Source of the DNA: a virus
Strand: one strand, 5' to 3'
DNA length: 55,995 nucleotides
Virus record (IMG/VR): IMGVR_UViG_3300019892_000038
Coordinates: 1 to 55,995 of that record
The position numbers and the translations under genes are program-made. Positions 34,701 to 42,859 of this stretch are shown here, in pieces. Positions within the stretch are counted from its first letter, which is position 1. Every line of letters begins with the position of its first letter. The notes under the pieces were generated by a model. It worked only from the letters and a program-made list of their open reading frames with translations. It made no database searches and was not told where the DNA came from.

Positions 34701-36215
34701 TGTGTTTGTTGTCTGTCCGTCCGACGCATCATCGCTATCTGTGGCATCAGCTTCTGGAACCGTGTCACCAAATGCACCGGTACTGCTATCATCATATCGT
34801 ATTCGCACCGGAATATCATCAGTCTCCTCAGACAATACCGCCGCAATCGAGCGATGGCGTCCTTCTTGGATCGATGTTGGACGCCCGTCAGATCCAATCA
34901 CAACAAGTGGCAATGGCACACCGTCACCCTCTGGTGCTTGCTCAACGTCGAACACTTCGACTAGCTCATCAACCTGTGACGGTAAAATGTCCTTCACCCA
35001 ATCTGATTTTGACGCACTGCCACCCTGTTGCAGTCCTTGCTTCCAAATCTCTGCCTGTATCTGTAACGAGTCCTCGGCTGGCATTTCAACAACTGTATCA
35101 TCCGGAAACTCGACCGTGAACGGATCATCAACCTCGTCTGCATCAACAACCTCACCCTCAAACTCGGTGTCGCCAAACTCACCGCGCTGTAATTTCTCTG
35201 CAACGACGGGTGGCACGTCATCTGGTACGTCCTCGACACCAGCCGACTCGGCATCTTCTGCCCGATATGCACCCGCAAGATCGTCGGCGATTGCTTGTTT
35301 TTCCTGCCGACGTTGTTCCGCTTGTGCCTCTCGTTCTTTCTCAACATCCGGGTGAACCATCGTATGTGTCGCCTCCCACCCAGTTAATACATCCTGTTTA
35401 CTCAGGTCAATCTCCTCACCGTCAGTCGTTTCGATAATCGTGCCCGAGCGTTCATCACGTTTGGTCACACCAAATGCTGTCTGTGTTCCGCCACCGACAC
35501 CAAGCCCACCGAGCATCCCATCACCGTCCTCCTCTTTCTCAAGCCGGACAATCGTGTTTGGCACCTTCGCTTTTTGCATCACATTCGTATCTGACACACC
35601 GGTGATATCAGATGGGTCATCCGCCTCGCTGAACAGTGACTCAGCCTCTGTCGCCATTTCAGTCAGACTTAACCCACCCGGTCGTTCAACAAATCGCCCC
35701 TCAGAATCACGTGGGTGTAATGCCGGATTCCACGCGTCGTCATTCTGTCGGATACGTCGTCGTCGCTGTCGATTAGTGCGTTCTTGCACCTCGCCTTTTG
35801 CAGCTGGTGCGTCACTTAAATCGCGTTCTGAGACCGGTGTCACATCCGGACGCCCCGCCGCAACCCACGCTGCCCATCGAATCAACCACGCACGTGTAAT
35901 TTCGCGCAATCGATCTGGTAACACCGGCACCGAACGAATAACATCACGTGGACTGAGCTTCTCTGATGGCACATTTGACATCGGACGTGCATGCACCCGT
36001 GTGGGTGTTGTGTACTGTTGATATGACGCGTAGAACAACTCATCTTTGCTTGACCCCGGAAAGTAGAGCGTCTTGCCAGATGATACTGTTTCAACATAAT
36101 AATCGGACCCAAGTCCAAGCGCCCGTGCCCGTGCTTTTGCATCAGCCGGTGTCGTTTGTGCGTGCTCCGCGACTATTGGTGGGTACGTATCAAAACTGTC
36201 GTGATGATGTGCCAT
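31728..36215 (-). CDS. Giant head-associated protein with two zincin motifs, ParB-like segment and repeated modules
   Basis: A 1495-residue protein. The ATG at 36215 has AGGAG six bases ahead, better than the GTG 27 bases upstream. Near residue 25 it has the YHV/PG module, repeated near 1015. PREVIRSVPVLPDRLREITR at about 95 recurs near 1060. HPRD-x-x-GxFVE tags lie near 165, 520 and 1120. A ParB-like segment (VVIGSDGRPTSIQEGRHRSI) lies near 448. Zinc-metalloprotease-like HEMAHAVH (about 778) and HEFAHAVH (about 1392) end each half. The layout shows internal duplication. It sits between portal and protease, where Mu-F-like capsid maturation proteins are found. Active proteolysis is inference from HExxH; remaining zinc ligands are not confirmed. 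Confidence 0.7.
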   Translation of the reverse strand: MAHHHDSFDTYPPIVAEHAQTTPADAKARARALGLGSDYYVETVSSGKTLYFPGSSKDELFYASYQQYTTPTRVHARPMSNVPSEKLSPRDVIRSVPVLPDRLREITRAWLIRWAAWVAAGRPDVTPVSERDLSDAPAAKGEVQERTNRQRRRRIRQNDDAWNPALHPRDSEGRFVERPGGLSLTEMATEAESLFSEADDPSDITGVSDTNVMQKAKVPNTIVRLEKEEDGDGMLGGLGVGGGTQTAFGVTKRDERSGTIIETTDGEEIDLSKQDVLTGWEATHTMVHPDVEKEREAQAEQRRQEKQAIADDLAGAYRAEDAESAGVEDVPDDVPPVVAEKLQRGEFGDTEFEGEVVDADEVDDPFTVEFPDDTVVEMPAEDSLQIQAEIWKQGLQQGGSASKSDWVKDILPSQVDELVEVFDVEQAPEGDGVPLPLVVIGSDGRPTSIQEGRHRSIAAVLSEETDDIPVRIRYDDSSTGAFGDTVPEADATDSDDASDGQTTNTRRYRARQNETWEPDLHPRDPDTGKFVERSFDIPGDESALLDVSSESMLGYLDNNGAPIDSVLDPNSAVTVEDVPRNLDSPDNIDGIGDLESMFTDEPDDGDDNQDDADADVDPLIPTSDTPADEMPSGTELADSVREISDQTSKFDAGPSPSERIGDLIQTVTGLETDFSSLDPQQAREVGIAVGEFQEEFGALPTRLQSIKGDLKQPVIDYHRSEDNAMPIASHVSNEDFDPEIDEGSGIQISNTKMTGPRVENLNDDGYIVSRQVRDLIVHEMAHAVHLERAENGDATGYDDKNLVDISELPSLQSRIDEVVSTYGSTISPEFVAEMYVKQFRGEADEIPVDITDFYETLMGRPLEDESVAEETATTNVVRQTSAAIRTLKRWVHSQSGTDGNGNGNGNGIDTRGTTGRSFDTAYPADAESELRDDLPPALVGESPLATADVEPSDDARDAARETAQAIARERSDIDAGVPTEETTNSPMTLNRERYRYNAPKYAKQRAVKLGLGPTYHVTRYNGDIYYRPGNSNAELSQAVTRQNTRQNARPREVIRSVPVFPDALQEITRAWLTRWVHWVQAGRPEVTPVDDREMEGEPRARQEMRRNAEDTGDGWVPELHPRDPDTGKFVESTFEFADDWRAVTDLTTKEMLQFLQDNDADVRGILDPNSVITIEGAPRSAATIDDIPDANPQSDITGDGEDSGGSGNGSDIVDGGGGGSTDTDTETDSDSDSTSTPAPTPADGPTGNNLIGVIDDIDDSELADERKVIEIEKTADAATPADTTVRYENFNPRQAAEVTRAIGVIQEREDELPSQIDEIRSDLPSGAKPDDYDGNPVASYGPPNFYNDAVDDEGRFAVMFNAEDNFQRSALLGSDAGYKLFSSRLRDAALHEFAHAVHHMREMNTGPRGAAGIVEPVKFDRVLDDVGDDIQNGISDYAATSSDDFVAEAYVKELLIGYIDDGTVVDEQQTETPVNEPGETYNLQHYLDSFLGREL

Positions 36216-36247
36216 ATCAAATCTCCTGTGCTCAATCAACACGGTGA

Positions 36248-38428
36248 TTATGAGAATCGCATCCGATCCGGTTCACCGTTCACGTTTGTCGTTGTGCCTG
36301 CGTCTGTGCCGCTTTCTGCATCCGACTGTGATTCTTGTCCGGATGGTGACTGTGATTGTGACTGTGATTGTGACTGTGATTGTGACTGTTGTGCTGAGAC
36401 ACTTTCACCGTCTGTGCGCTGTAATGCCTGTGTAAATGCTTGGGCGTCTGGTCCGGGCGCATACTTCACACTGCCTTCTTGCACACGAACATGGTAGCCG
36501 CTGATACCGTCAAGCTCCTCGGCACGTTCACGCGCCTGTTCTGGCGAGTCATATAGCTCATCAGGATACGGGAAGCCACTAAATGAATCAGCCTCACCCT
36601 GAGTGCCGTCAGGTTGCCCCTGTTCAGAATCAGGTCCACCCGTACCGGGCTGTTGTGGTGCTGTTCCCGAATCACTACCACCACTTGTGACACTATCGCC
36701 GCCCTGTTCGCCTGCACCACCTTGCCCAAGTGGCTCACGGCTTGGGTCTTGCTCTGCCTGTGGACGGTCGAGTTTGTCCGGATCGATATTGCCACCACGG
36801 TTCGGATTCCAGCCAAGCGCCTGTCGTAACTCTGGCACTGTTGCTAACAGTGACGTGTCGCCACCCGGTGCGATAGTTTTGACCGCTTGTGCAATCTGTA
36901 ACTTCAACTCCCACTCTTGTATCTCTGTCAGTTCCTCAAGCGACGGCCACTTAATCACAAACCCATCGCCCTCTGGCTCCGGTAACACACCGACATCAAT
37001 CAACCGCTGAATAAACGGCTCAATAATCACAGCATTCGCGTAATTGTTCCGGCGAGACGCAATCTTTCGCTCATACTTCGTCAAGTCTGTCGCATCTGCC
37101 GTATCAGCGCGGTCCTGTCCCGTCAAAATGGACTTTGGAATATCTGTTGCCGCACTAATCGCCTCATAATTCGCATCCAAATGTGGCACCGGACTTGAAA
37201 TCGTGCTGTCAATCGAATCAATCTGCGCCGGTGTCGCAAGTGTCCGGTCAAAGTTTTGTAAGAACTCTTCAATCTCTCGCTCGACATCATCTGCATCATC
37301 GAAGTCCATGAACTTGCCCTGTGAAGTCTGTGGTGGGCGGATGTGCAATCCCTGATACCCGGCACGCCAATACCCCTCACCACTTGCAGCGCGTATCTTA
37401 TCGATGTTCAACAACTCATGAAAGATCGGCTTCAACGCCGGAATCCCAGCCAAATCGTCCTCAAGCGTTCCCTCTGGCACATGCAATGCGCGTGTGTAAT
37501 GCACGACTTGTGACTGATACCGACTGTTCTCATCACCCGGCTCAACCTCTTCAGTGACAATATCAAACTGCTCTGGCAACCGGAACCGTGGTGACGACAT
37601 ATCAGAAACCGTCTCAATGTCTGTAATGCGGTCTTCGCCGAAGACAGCCAGATACATCAGATCATCAGCGCCGTCAAATTCTGACTCACCAAGATCAGGT
37701 GGGACATTCGCATCAGATCGTTGTTGATACTGGGCGAGTCCTTCAGGGTCCATCGTCGCGTCTGCCGACACACCGCCAACCGGTGTGACCATATCACGCC
37801 CATCAGTAAAGCCGAATACTAAAACTGCATAATGTCCTAACCGAGCGAGTTTATCAAGCACGCGCAATCTGTGCATCGGCTTTCGGCGTGTGTACTCACC
37901 CGACATGAGTTTCTCAACTTCTTTCTCAAAGTCTGATTGTGGATCACCACTGTCAGCGTACTTTGCATCGTGGATTTTTGGTGTGTCTTTCCACGTATCG
38001 TTGACGGGTTTGTTGATAACAGCGCGAGCTTCTGGTTGCCGGACATATCGGATGTAAAACGACTCAAACTCAAACTCCTCTTCACGTGGGTAGTTGACCG
38101 CACTCCATACAGTCGGCTGCCCGGCGTTCTCGAACATACCGAGAGTAACGCCATCATCCGGCGCGTCAATACCCTTGTATGGATTTGTGTTTAGTCGAAG
38201 CCCATTTCTGTCGTTTGACTCAGCAGATACAGCTGCCGTTGTTGACGGCGTACCTGTCATTCGACTTGTCACGTCAAGCGCCTGTTTCTCAACGGCTGTG
38301 GCACGGACATGTGAGTTACTCAATCGCGTGCCAATGTACGGCGTTGTTTCGTTATTGTAATTGCCGTTGCCACTGCTATTGCTATTGCTATTGCTACGGC
38401 TCCGGTTATTGTCATCCGAGTCGCTCAT
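36248..38428 (-). CDS. Portal protein, DUF1073 type
   Basis: A 726-residue protein. Residues 1-70 are Ser/Asn-rich. The portal domain follows (FENAGQPTVWSAVNYPREEE, then ESFYIRYVRQPEARAVINKP and LARLGHYAVLVFGFTDGRDM), with YWRAGYQGLHIRPPQTSQGK, NRNNYANAVIIEPFIQ-like helices and TDIPKSILTGQDRADTADAT near 430-460. That SILTGQ-style segment is typical of phage portal family 3 (DUF1073). Residues about 560-640 are Gly/Gln/Pro-rich. A YHV/PG module (ISGYHVRVQEGSVKYAPGPD) lies near residue 640, then an SQ repeat. The portal makes the head vertex channel and docks terminase. It is preceded by dyad copy 5. Confidence 0.85.
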   Translation of the reverse strand: MSDSDDNNRSRSNSNSNSSGNGNYNNETTPYIGTRLSNSHVRATAVEKQALDVTSRMTGTPSTTAAVSAESNDRNGLRLNTNPYKGIDAPDDGVTLGMFENAGQPTVWSAVNYPREEEFEFESFYIRYVRQPEARAVINKPVNDTWKDTPKIHDAKYADSGDPQSDFEKEVEKLMSGEYTRRKPMHRLRVLDKLARLGHYAVLVFGFTDGRDMVTPVGGVSADATMDPEGLAQYQQRSDANVPPDLGESEFDGADDLMYLAVFGEDRITDIETVSDMSSPRFRLPEQFDIVTEEVEPGDENSRYQSQVVHYTRALHVPEGTLEDDLAGIPALKPIFHELLNIDKIRAASGEGYWRAGYQGLHIRPPQTSQGKFMDFDDADDVEREIEEFLQNFDRTLATPAQIDSIDSTISSPVPHLDANYEAISAATDIPKSILTGQDRADTADATDLTKYERKIASRRNNYANAVIIEPFIQRLIDVGVLPEPEGDGFVIKWPSLEELTEIQEWELKLQIAQAVKTIAPGGDTSLLATVPELRQALGWNPNRGGNIDPDKLDRPQAEQDPSREPLGQGGAGEQGGDSVTSGGSDSGTAPQQPGTGGPDSEQGQPDGTQGEADSFSGFPYPDELYDSPEQARERAEELDGISGYHVRVQEGSVKYAPGPDAQAFTQALQRTDGESVSAQQSQSQSQSQSQSQSPSGQESQSDAESGTDAGTTTNVNGEPDRMRFS

Positions 38429-38506
38429 ACATCCATACTCCTACCTAGACCCAATAGTGATTCGTTTGTAGGCGTTGCGGCATCTATTCACTCTACCGTC
38501 GCTGGA

Positions 38507-38542
38507 AATGTATATGTACATTTCAAATGTATATATACATCT
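38507..38542 (-). promoter_or_regulatory. Composite dyad element, copy 5
   Basis: Near-palindrome ATGTATATGTACAT, TTTCAA, ATGTATATATACAT. To the right are GTGTAAGAGATACTG, GGATGTGGATGTGG and GGCGATTATCGCC. The edge is about 79 bp from the portal start codon. Confidence 0.65.
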
Positions 38543-38597
38543 TCAATATACGTGTGTAAGAGATACTGAATGTGGATGTGGATGTGGTTGTGAATGT

Positions 38598-38610
38598 GGC
38601 GATTATCGCC
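38598..38610. repeat. GGCGATNATCGCC palindrome, copy 5
   Basis: GGCGATTATCGCC in the gap between the zinc protein and portal, 56 bp from the dyad. Confidence 0.7.
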
Positions 38611-38628
38611 ATGTTGTCTGAGACCGCC

Positions 38629-38901
38629 TTATCCAATCCCAATCCGGTCGTCAACGGTTAACCCACACACCTGACACTCACTGATACGATGTGGTTGCTT
38701 CCCGCCATATCGTTCTGACTCAACGCGCACGTCAATCGTCACATGATGTGTCGTCTCGCGCTCACAACGCTCACACTGCTCTGCCATCGTCTTATAGAAT
38801 GACGCGGTGTCAGCATCGGACTCAGTATCATCACCCGTGCCTGTCTTGGTGCCGGTGTCAGTGTCAGTGTCAGTGTCATTTATGTCTGGGTTATTTGCCA
38901 T
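38629..38901 (-). CDS. Zinc-ribbon protein of common halovirus type
   Basis: A 90-residue protein. An Asp/Thr-rich lead precedes YKTMAEQCERCERETTHHVT, then HRISECQVCGLTVDD. Two CxxC pairs (CERC, CQVC) form a zinc ribbon. Short proteins with 'CerC---T-H-V-i----e----------r-CevCG' are widespread in haloviruses and haloarchaea. It is placed between TerL and the portal gene, so may be head-related. Exact role unknown. Confidence 0.65.
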   Translation of the reverse strand: MANNPDINDTDTDTDTGTKTGTGDDTESDADTASFYKTMAEQCERCERETTHHVTIDVRVESERYGGKQPHRISECQVCGLTVDDRIGIG

Positions 38902-38946
38902 CGTGTCAAATCATCGTCGTGGTCGTCATCACTACGTGCGTGATTC

Positions 38947-40578
38947 TCAGAAGTAACTGCCCGGTACTGTTTGCACGCTATCTGTCTCTGCCGATGCCAT
39001 TGCGACTGCCATATACGCTGCATCCAAATAATCTGGACTCTGATTTAAACGCCCTGCGACATCATCCTTCGGCGATGCGTGATACCGATTTGCATCATAC
39101 GCCTTACTGTACTTCTCCTCCAACGTAATCTCACGTGCGCCAGCTAACAACTCCGTTCGCAATCGCCCGTTCCGGATTGTGCCACCGTTCTGTAAAAACT
39201 CACCAAGCAAACAGACGCCCTCGGTCCACTTGTTGCCATACTCCTCTGCATTATACGCATTTGCCTTTGCCTTGAATCGTTCGACGTTCGGATACCACTC
39301 ATTGACGCGATCTGCTGACCCAGACCCACTGCCAATCGAGTCAATCGCAAACTTACAGCGCCATGTACTCTCATCAATATTCTCACGCACAATCCGCTCA
39401 TTATCCACATGATTGCCATACTTCCACGTTTCGAGTACCCGTATCTCATCGCCAAATACCCCGGCTAAGACGTTGCCATCTGCCGCTGTCCCGGCTCCTC
39501 GTGCCACGTCCCATCCGAGTCCATCCGGCGGCTGTGTCGGTGGCACAGTCTGCGTGTCAATATACGATGTCTCAACATCGTCAACCGTGTACGGTCGTAA
39601 CGCATCTGCCGCCTGTGGTGGAATCTCTCCCAATCGACGCCGATACCACTGCACACTCAAATCATCACGTTGCCAACTATCTGCCGCAATCTGTGCCGCG
39701 CCCTGCCATCCACCACCCTCCTCGACCGGCCACGACTCACCATTCCACGACTCCCAATCCTGCTTAATCTGTGACAGGCGTGTCATCTCCGGTATCATCT
39801 TATCCTCAACACTCGACTTCAACTTCGGATACTGCAACACATCGTCAATCACAACCGATCCATCTGCATCGCGCTCATACGGATCTTCGTGGGTCATCTC
39901 AAGCTGGACGTTGAACGCATCAAAACTACTGTACTGTAACGTCGTCCACGCATCCGACTGCATCATCCGATACACAATATTCGTCTCATCACGCGGTGGA
40001 TTCGCAACAGCAACGATCTTGTCATTCGCATCCGTCAATAACGACTCAAGCGAATCAATCATATCTGCATCAACACGATCCTTATCAGCCTCCTCAATCA
40101 CCGCCAACAAGTGCTCATTATGCACACCCTCAAGCTCACCCGAGTCCTGTGGCGCAGCGGCTTCAAGATAATGTTCTGGGTCACTCGTCTCAATCCGTGG
40201 CGGGTTCAACAAATACCGACCCGGAACATACGATGCAATATCACCATGCAAACTCTCAATCGGATCACAGTACGTCCGCTTCAACTTCTGATATGTCCCA
40301 CTCGTCGCAATCACCGTCGTCGGATAATTGACATTCAAAAACGCGAGACTGAAACATGCCAAAATGTACGTCTTCCCAAATCCATTCCCACCAACAATCA
40401 ACACGCGCTGGTTCTCTGCAATCGTGTCGATGATCTCCTGCTGTGTCAGACTTGGAATGACTGAGAGATAATCCTCGATCCATTGCCCGTACTTTGCATC
40501 CGCGTGATACCACCCCGGCGGGTGGGCATCGGCTGGCGATAATCGCCGCTCATCACCACGAGACCCTGCCATATCCAT
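38947..40578 (-). CDS. Terminase large subunit
   Basis: A 543-residue packaging motor. Walker A IVGGNGFGKT ends at residue 70, Walker B LLAVIEEAD is at 157-165, and the coupling motif IVAVANPP is near 188. The C-terminal RNase H-like nuclease has GLGWDVARG, with its first Asp, IDSIGSGSG, and SPKDDVAGRLNQSPDYLDAA containing the later Asp. It pumps DNA into the prohead and cuts concatemers. An alternative ATG lies two codons in. The gene is preceded by the motif-dense non-coding island and followed by the zinc protein, portal and capsid genes. The likely small subunit is the HTH gene at 44288-44836. Confidence 0.88.
   Translation of the reverse strand: MDMAGSRGDERRLSPADAHPPGWYHADAKYGQWIEDYLSVIPSLTQQEIIDTIAENQRVLIVGGNGFGKTYILACFSLAFLNVNYPTTVIATSGTYQKLKRTYCDPIESLHGDIASYVPGRYLLNPPRIETSDPEHYLEAAAPQDSGELEGVHNEHLLAVIEEADKDRVDADMIDSLESLLTDANDKIVAVANPPRDETNIVYRMMQSDAWTTLQYSSFDAFNVQLEMTHEDPYERDADGSVVIDDVLQYPKLKSSVEDKMIPEMTRLSQIKQDWESWNGESWPVEEGGGWQGAAQIAADSWQRDDLSVQWYRRRLGEIPPQAADALRPYTVDDVETSYIDTQTVPPTQPPDGLGWDVARGAGTAADGNVLAGVFGDEIRVLETWKYGNHVDNERIVRENIDESTWRCKFAIDSIGSGSGSADRVNEWYPNVERFKAKANAYNAEEYGNKWTEGVCLLGEFLQNGGTIRNGRLRTELLAGAREITLEEKYSKAYDANRYHASPKDDVAGRLNQSPDYLDAAYMAVAMASAETDSVQTVPGSYF
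40535..40547. repeat. GGCGATNATCGCC palindrome, copy 6
   Basis: GGCGATAATCGCC inside the first codons of the terminase gene (residues about 10-15). Confidence 0.6.
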
Positions 40579-41015
40579 CCGTATGCCATTCGCTCGTATA
40601 TCCCTGTCGTGAACACTGATGGTCCCATCATACTACGTAGGGAGGGTTATACCCAAGAATCCCAGTTCGCTGTGTTTCGGAACCGTGCCAATGGACCGGG
40701 GGTGAATTTCAGTTTGCTGACAGAAACTCCCCACAGGGGCTGAGACCGTCTTAGACTGTCTTAGATCGTTTCTAAGCGTGTCTAAGCGTGTCTCAGTGAG
40801 TCTCAGATATGCAAATCTCTCAGACTGGATTAGACACGTTTAGCGGACTTCTTAGTAGCTCTTAGTGTGTCTTAGCGTATATCGCGACGGTCGTATCTCA
40901 GACAGATTTTAAGATACTAAGAGCACTTCTTAGCGTGTCTCTGTCGGTCGTTATCAGACTAATTCAGACACGTTTAGAGACCACATAACAGTATTAGAAT
41001 ACGTGATATAGATAC

Positions 41016-41118
41016 CTGTCTGAGACCGTCTTAACGGTCTCTTAGCGTATCTTAATCGAATAGGATACAAACCACTAGGCTAGTGAGAAAAGCGCCTAAG
41101 ACCGGTCTCTGTCGTGTC
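41016..41118. repeat. Direct repeat of about 103 bp, copy A
   Basis: Begins CTGTCTGAGACCGTC and ends near GACCGGTCTCTGTCG, with three mismatches to copy B, 134 bp away. It holds the inverted repeat GAGACCGTCTTAACGGTCTC at 41022-41041 and CCACTAGGCTAGT. Confidence 0.75.
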
Positions 41119-41149
41119 GTGTCGTGTCGTGACCGGTCTCTGTCGGTCT

Positions 41150-41252
41150 CTGTCTGAGACCGTCTTAACGGTCTCTTAGCGTATCTTAATCGAATAGGAT
41201 ACAAACCACTAGGCTAGTAAGAAAAGCGAATAAGACCGGTCTCTGTCGGTCT
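41150..41252. repeat. Direct repeat of about 103 bp, copy B
   Basis: Same order of elements as copy A; the inverted repeat is at 41156-41175. It differs at GTGAGAAAA/GTAAGAAAA and GCGCCT/GCGAAT. Confidence 0.75.
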
Positions 41253-41468
41253 CTGTCGTGTCGTGTCGTGTCTAGGGGCTGCAGTGAATTAGTGGTCGGT
41301 CTCTGGAATCCTACCCTCACATGATCGTCGAAGGGGAGGATAATAAGTAGTCGGCGTATCGAGATACCGTAAGACCGGCGTTAAAGACGTATCTCGCCGG
41401 TATAACGAACGGAAAGAAAAGAGGAATTAGTTTTGTGTGAAACGCCGGTAAGAGACCGTGAGACCGAG

Positions 41469-42131
41469 TTATTCTAGGTTTTCAGGATATCCGAACCTTT
41501 CGATACTAAGCCCGCCTTCGATACTGAATTTTGCCCACGTGTCGTTATTACCGTCGTATCGCTGGAATTTCAGGGTCTCAGCGTCTGAGACTAGCCTTCT
41601 CACAGATTTAGTACCTGATTCTATGTCGTCCTCGTAAACGTCTATGTAGGCGATAGAGACCGTCTCCTCGTCGTTTTCGACGGTCTCAGTATCCACGACG
41701 GTGTTTTCACACTGGTACGGATTAGAAGTACTATTCTGATATGGCGTTTTTAAGAGGTATTCGACTGTGTGACCCACTTCTAATTCACTGATAACGCCGG
41801 TCTCAGAGTCTGAGACTTCTTTTTCAGTTTTGAGATTTTCGTCGTTGGAATTATCTTTCGTGTAATCCTTCTTATCCTTCTTTTCGACTTTCGTCTTATT
41901 AGCTAATTCTCTGAAGTGTGATAGGACTGTACTTCGGATATTTCCGGTCTCTGAGACCTTAGCGTACGCTTCACGTTCGGCGGGAAGTGCACTGATTAGG
42001 TCTCCGGTATCGGCGTTTTGAATCTTAGCTTCTATTTCCCGAATTTCGTCGTCTGAAAGCCTCTCGTCGTAGTTTTCGCGAACTTCTGATAGGTCGATAC
42101 TAGCGCCGTTCGTAGTGTCTGAATCAGACAT
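41469..42131 (-). CDS. Hypothetical protein, Lys-rich, inside motif island
   Basis: A 220-residue protein. The ATG at 42131 (MSDSDTTNGASIDLSEVREN) is preferred over an upstream codon. The first half is helical and charged with a Lys-rich run (KVEKKDKKDYTKDNSNDENL). The second half is a beta-rich domain (GHTVEYLLKTPYQNSTSNPY, then TVSIAYIDVYEDDIESGTKS). Lys use is unusual compared with the acidic neighbours. GTCTCAG/CTGAGAC words continue through the coding DNA, so its base context matches the island. Function unknown. It may be a DNA-binding protein of the packaging or replication region, or part of a foreign insert. Confidence 0.6.
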   Translation of the reverse strand: MSDSDTTNGASIDLSEVRENYDERLSDDEIREIEAKIQNADTGDLISALPAEREAYAKVSETGNIRSTVLSHFRELANKTKVEKKDKKDYTKDNSNDENLKTEKEVSDSETGVISELEVGHTVEYLLKTPYQNSTSNPYQCENTVVDTETVENDEETVSIAYIDVYEDDIESGTKSVRRLVSDAETLKFQRYDGNNDTWAKFSIEGGLSIERFGYPENLE

Positions 42132-42146
42132 TACGATTAAACACAT

Positions 42147-42859
42147 GAGAGGAAGGTTAATAAGTGTTTCGAAGTCTATCTAATGACTACTAGTAATTAC
42201 AGACAGTCTTTTTATTATATTACATAATTATAGACTGAGACAGGCTTAGATAGCTTTAGAGACTCTTAGAATCGATCTGAGCTAGTCTCAGTATCTCTCC
42301 TAATTCTGTATTAGTAATGCGCGTATATGCGCGATATTGCTCAATTGCTCTGTTGGTCTCATTGATCTGCTTGCGCGCAACGAGATCAATGATTAGATGC
42401 GCACAACGAGCCAACTGCAAGCATGATCCGAGCACAACGAGCCAAGCGCAACTGATGGCGCAACAAGTCACGATGATCTGCGCGGAACGCACCGACGAGA
42501 GTTTGAGCAACCGAGCAACACGACACTCCACGGTCGTTCATCCGCCACGCCTCATCTGCACGCTGTCGCAGTCGCTGGGACGCTGATGCTCAGTGTCAGG
42601 TCATTCGGGCTTCATCGAGAGACTTGACGTACCCAGATGTCGTCGCTGAGTCTCAGCTGCATCCGAGCGTGCTGTCATTCATGTGTGGGCAGTGGACTCA
42701 GATCAATCAGCATCTGTCGGAACAGTCATCGCGCTGTTGTCACGCACAGTGTGGCTACCGGATGGCGGATGGCGGTTGCCGGATGGCGGATGGCGGTTGC
42801 CGGATGGCGGATGGCGGTTGCCGGATGCCGGATGACGGTTGGCGGTTGCCGGTTGTGAG
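42147..42859. other. Gene-poor region between hypothetical genes
   Basis: Left part (42235-42300) repeats GTCTTAG-type words again. The middle (42310-42540) has several GCGCAACGAG/CACAACGAGCC units and one doubtful ORF. The right part holds a 21-bp tandem array. No other gene was found. Confidence 0.55.
42256..42531 (-). CDS. Doubtful 91-residue ORF
   Basis: MECRVARLLKLSSVRSAQII continues with IIDLVARKQINETNRAIEQY and RITNTELGEILRLAQIDSKS. The C-terminal half looks helical and protein-like, and the N-terminal half hydrophobic, but the DNA consists of GCGCAACGAG-like repeats and Cys content is high for this genome. No promoter or coupling is visible. It could be a small membrane protein or repeat noise. 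Confidence 0.25.
   Translation of the reverse strand: MECRVARLLKLSSVRSAQIIVTCCAISCAWLVVLGSCLQLARCAHLIIDLVARKQINETNRAIEQYRAYTRITNTELGEILRLAQIDSKSL

Larger units (their letters stand above)
40640..41468. other. Non-coding island dense in GTCTCAG/GTCTTAG motifs upstream of TerL
   Basis: About 830 bp with no credible ORF. Motifs of the form GTCTTAG, GTCTCAG, GTCTAAG and their complements occur about every 10-15 bases from 40739 onward. There are stacked GGTCTCTGTC and GTGTCGTGTCGT tracts. It contains two near-identical blocks (41016-41118 and 41150-41252), each with GAGACCGTCTTAACGGTCTC. Location directly upstream of TerL suggests a packaging (pac/cos) or replication site; this is inference. Confidence 0.6.

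Noticed and set aside
40640-41468. CRISPR array
   Set aside because: The two long repeats are only 31 bp apart, with no regular spacer series and no cas genes. The short GTCTNAG words lack fixed spacing of spacer length.
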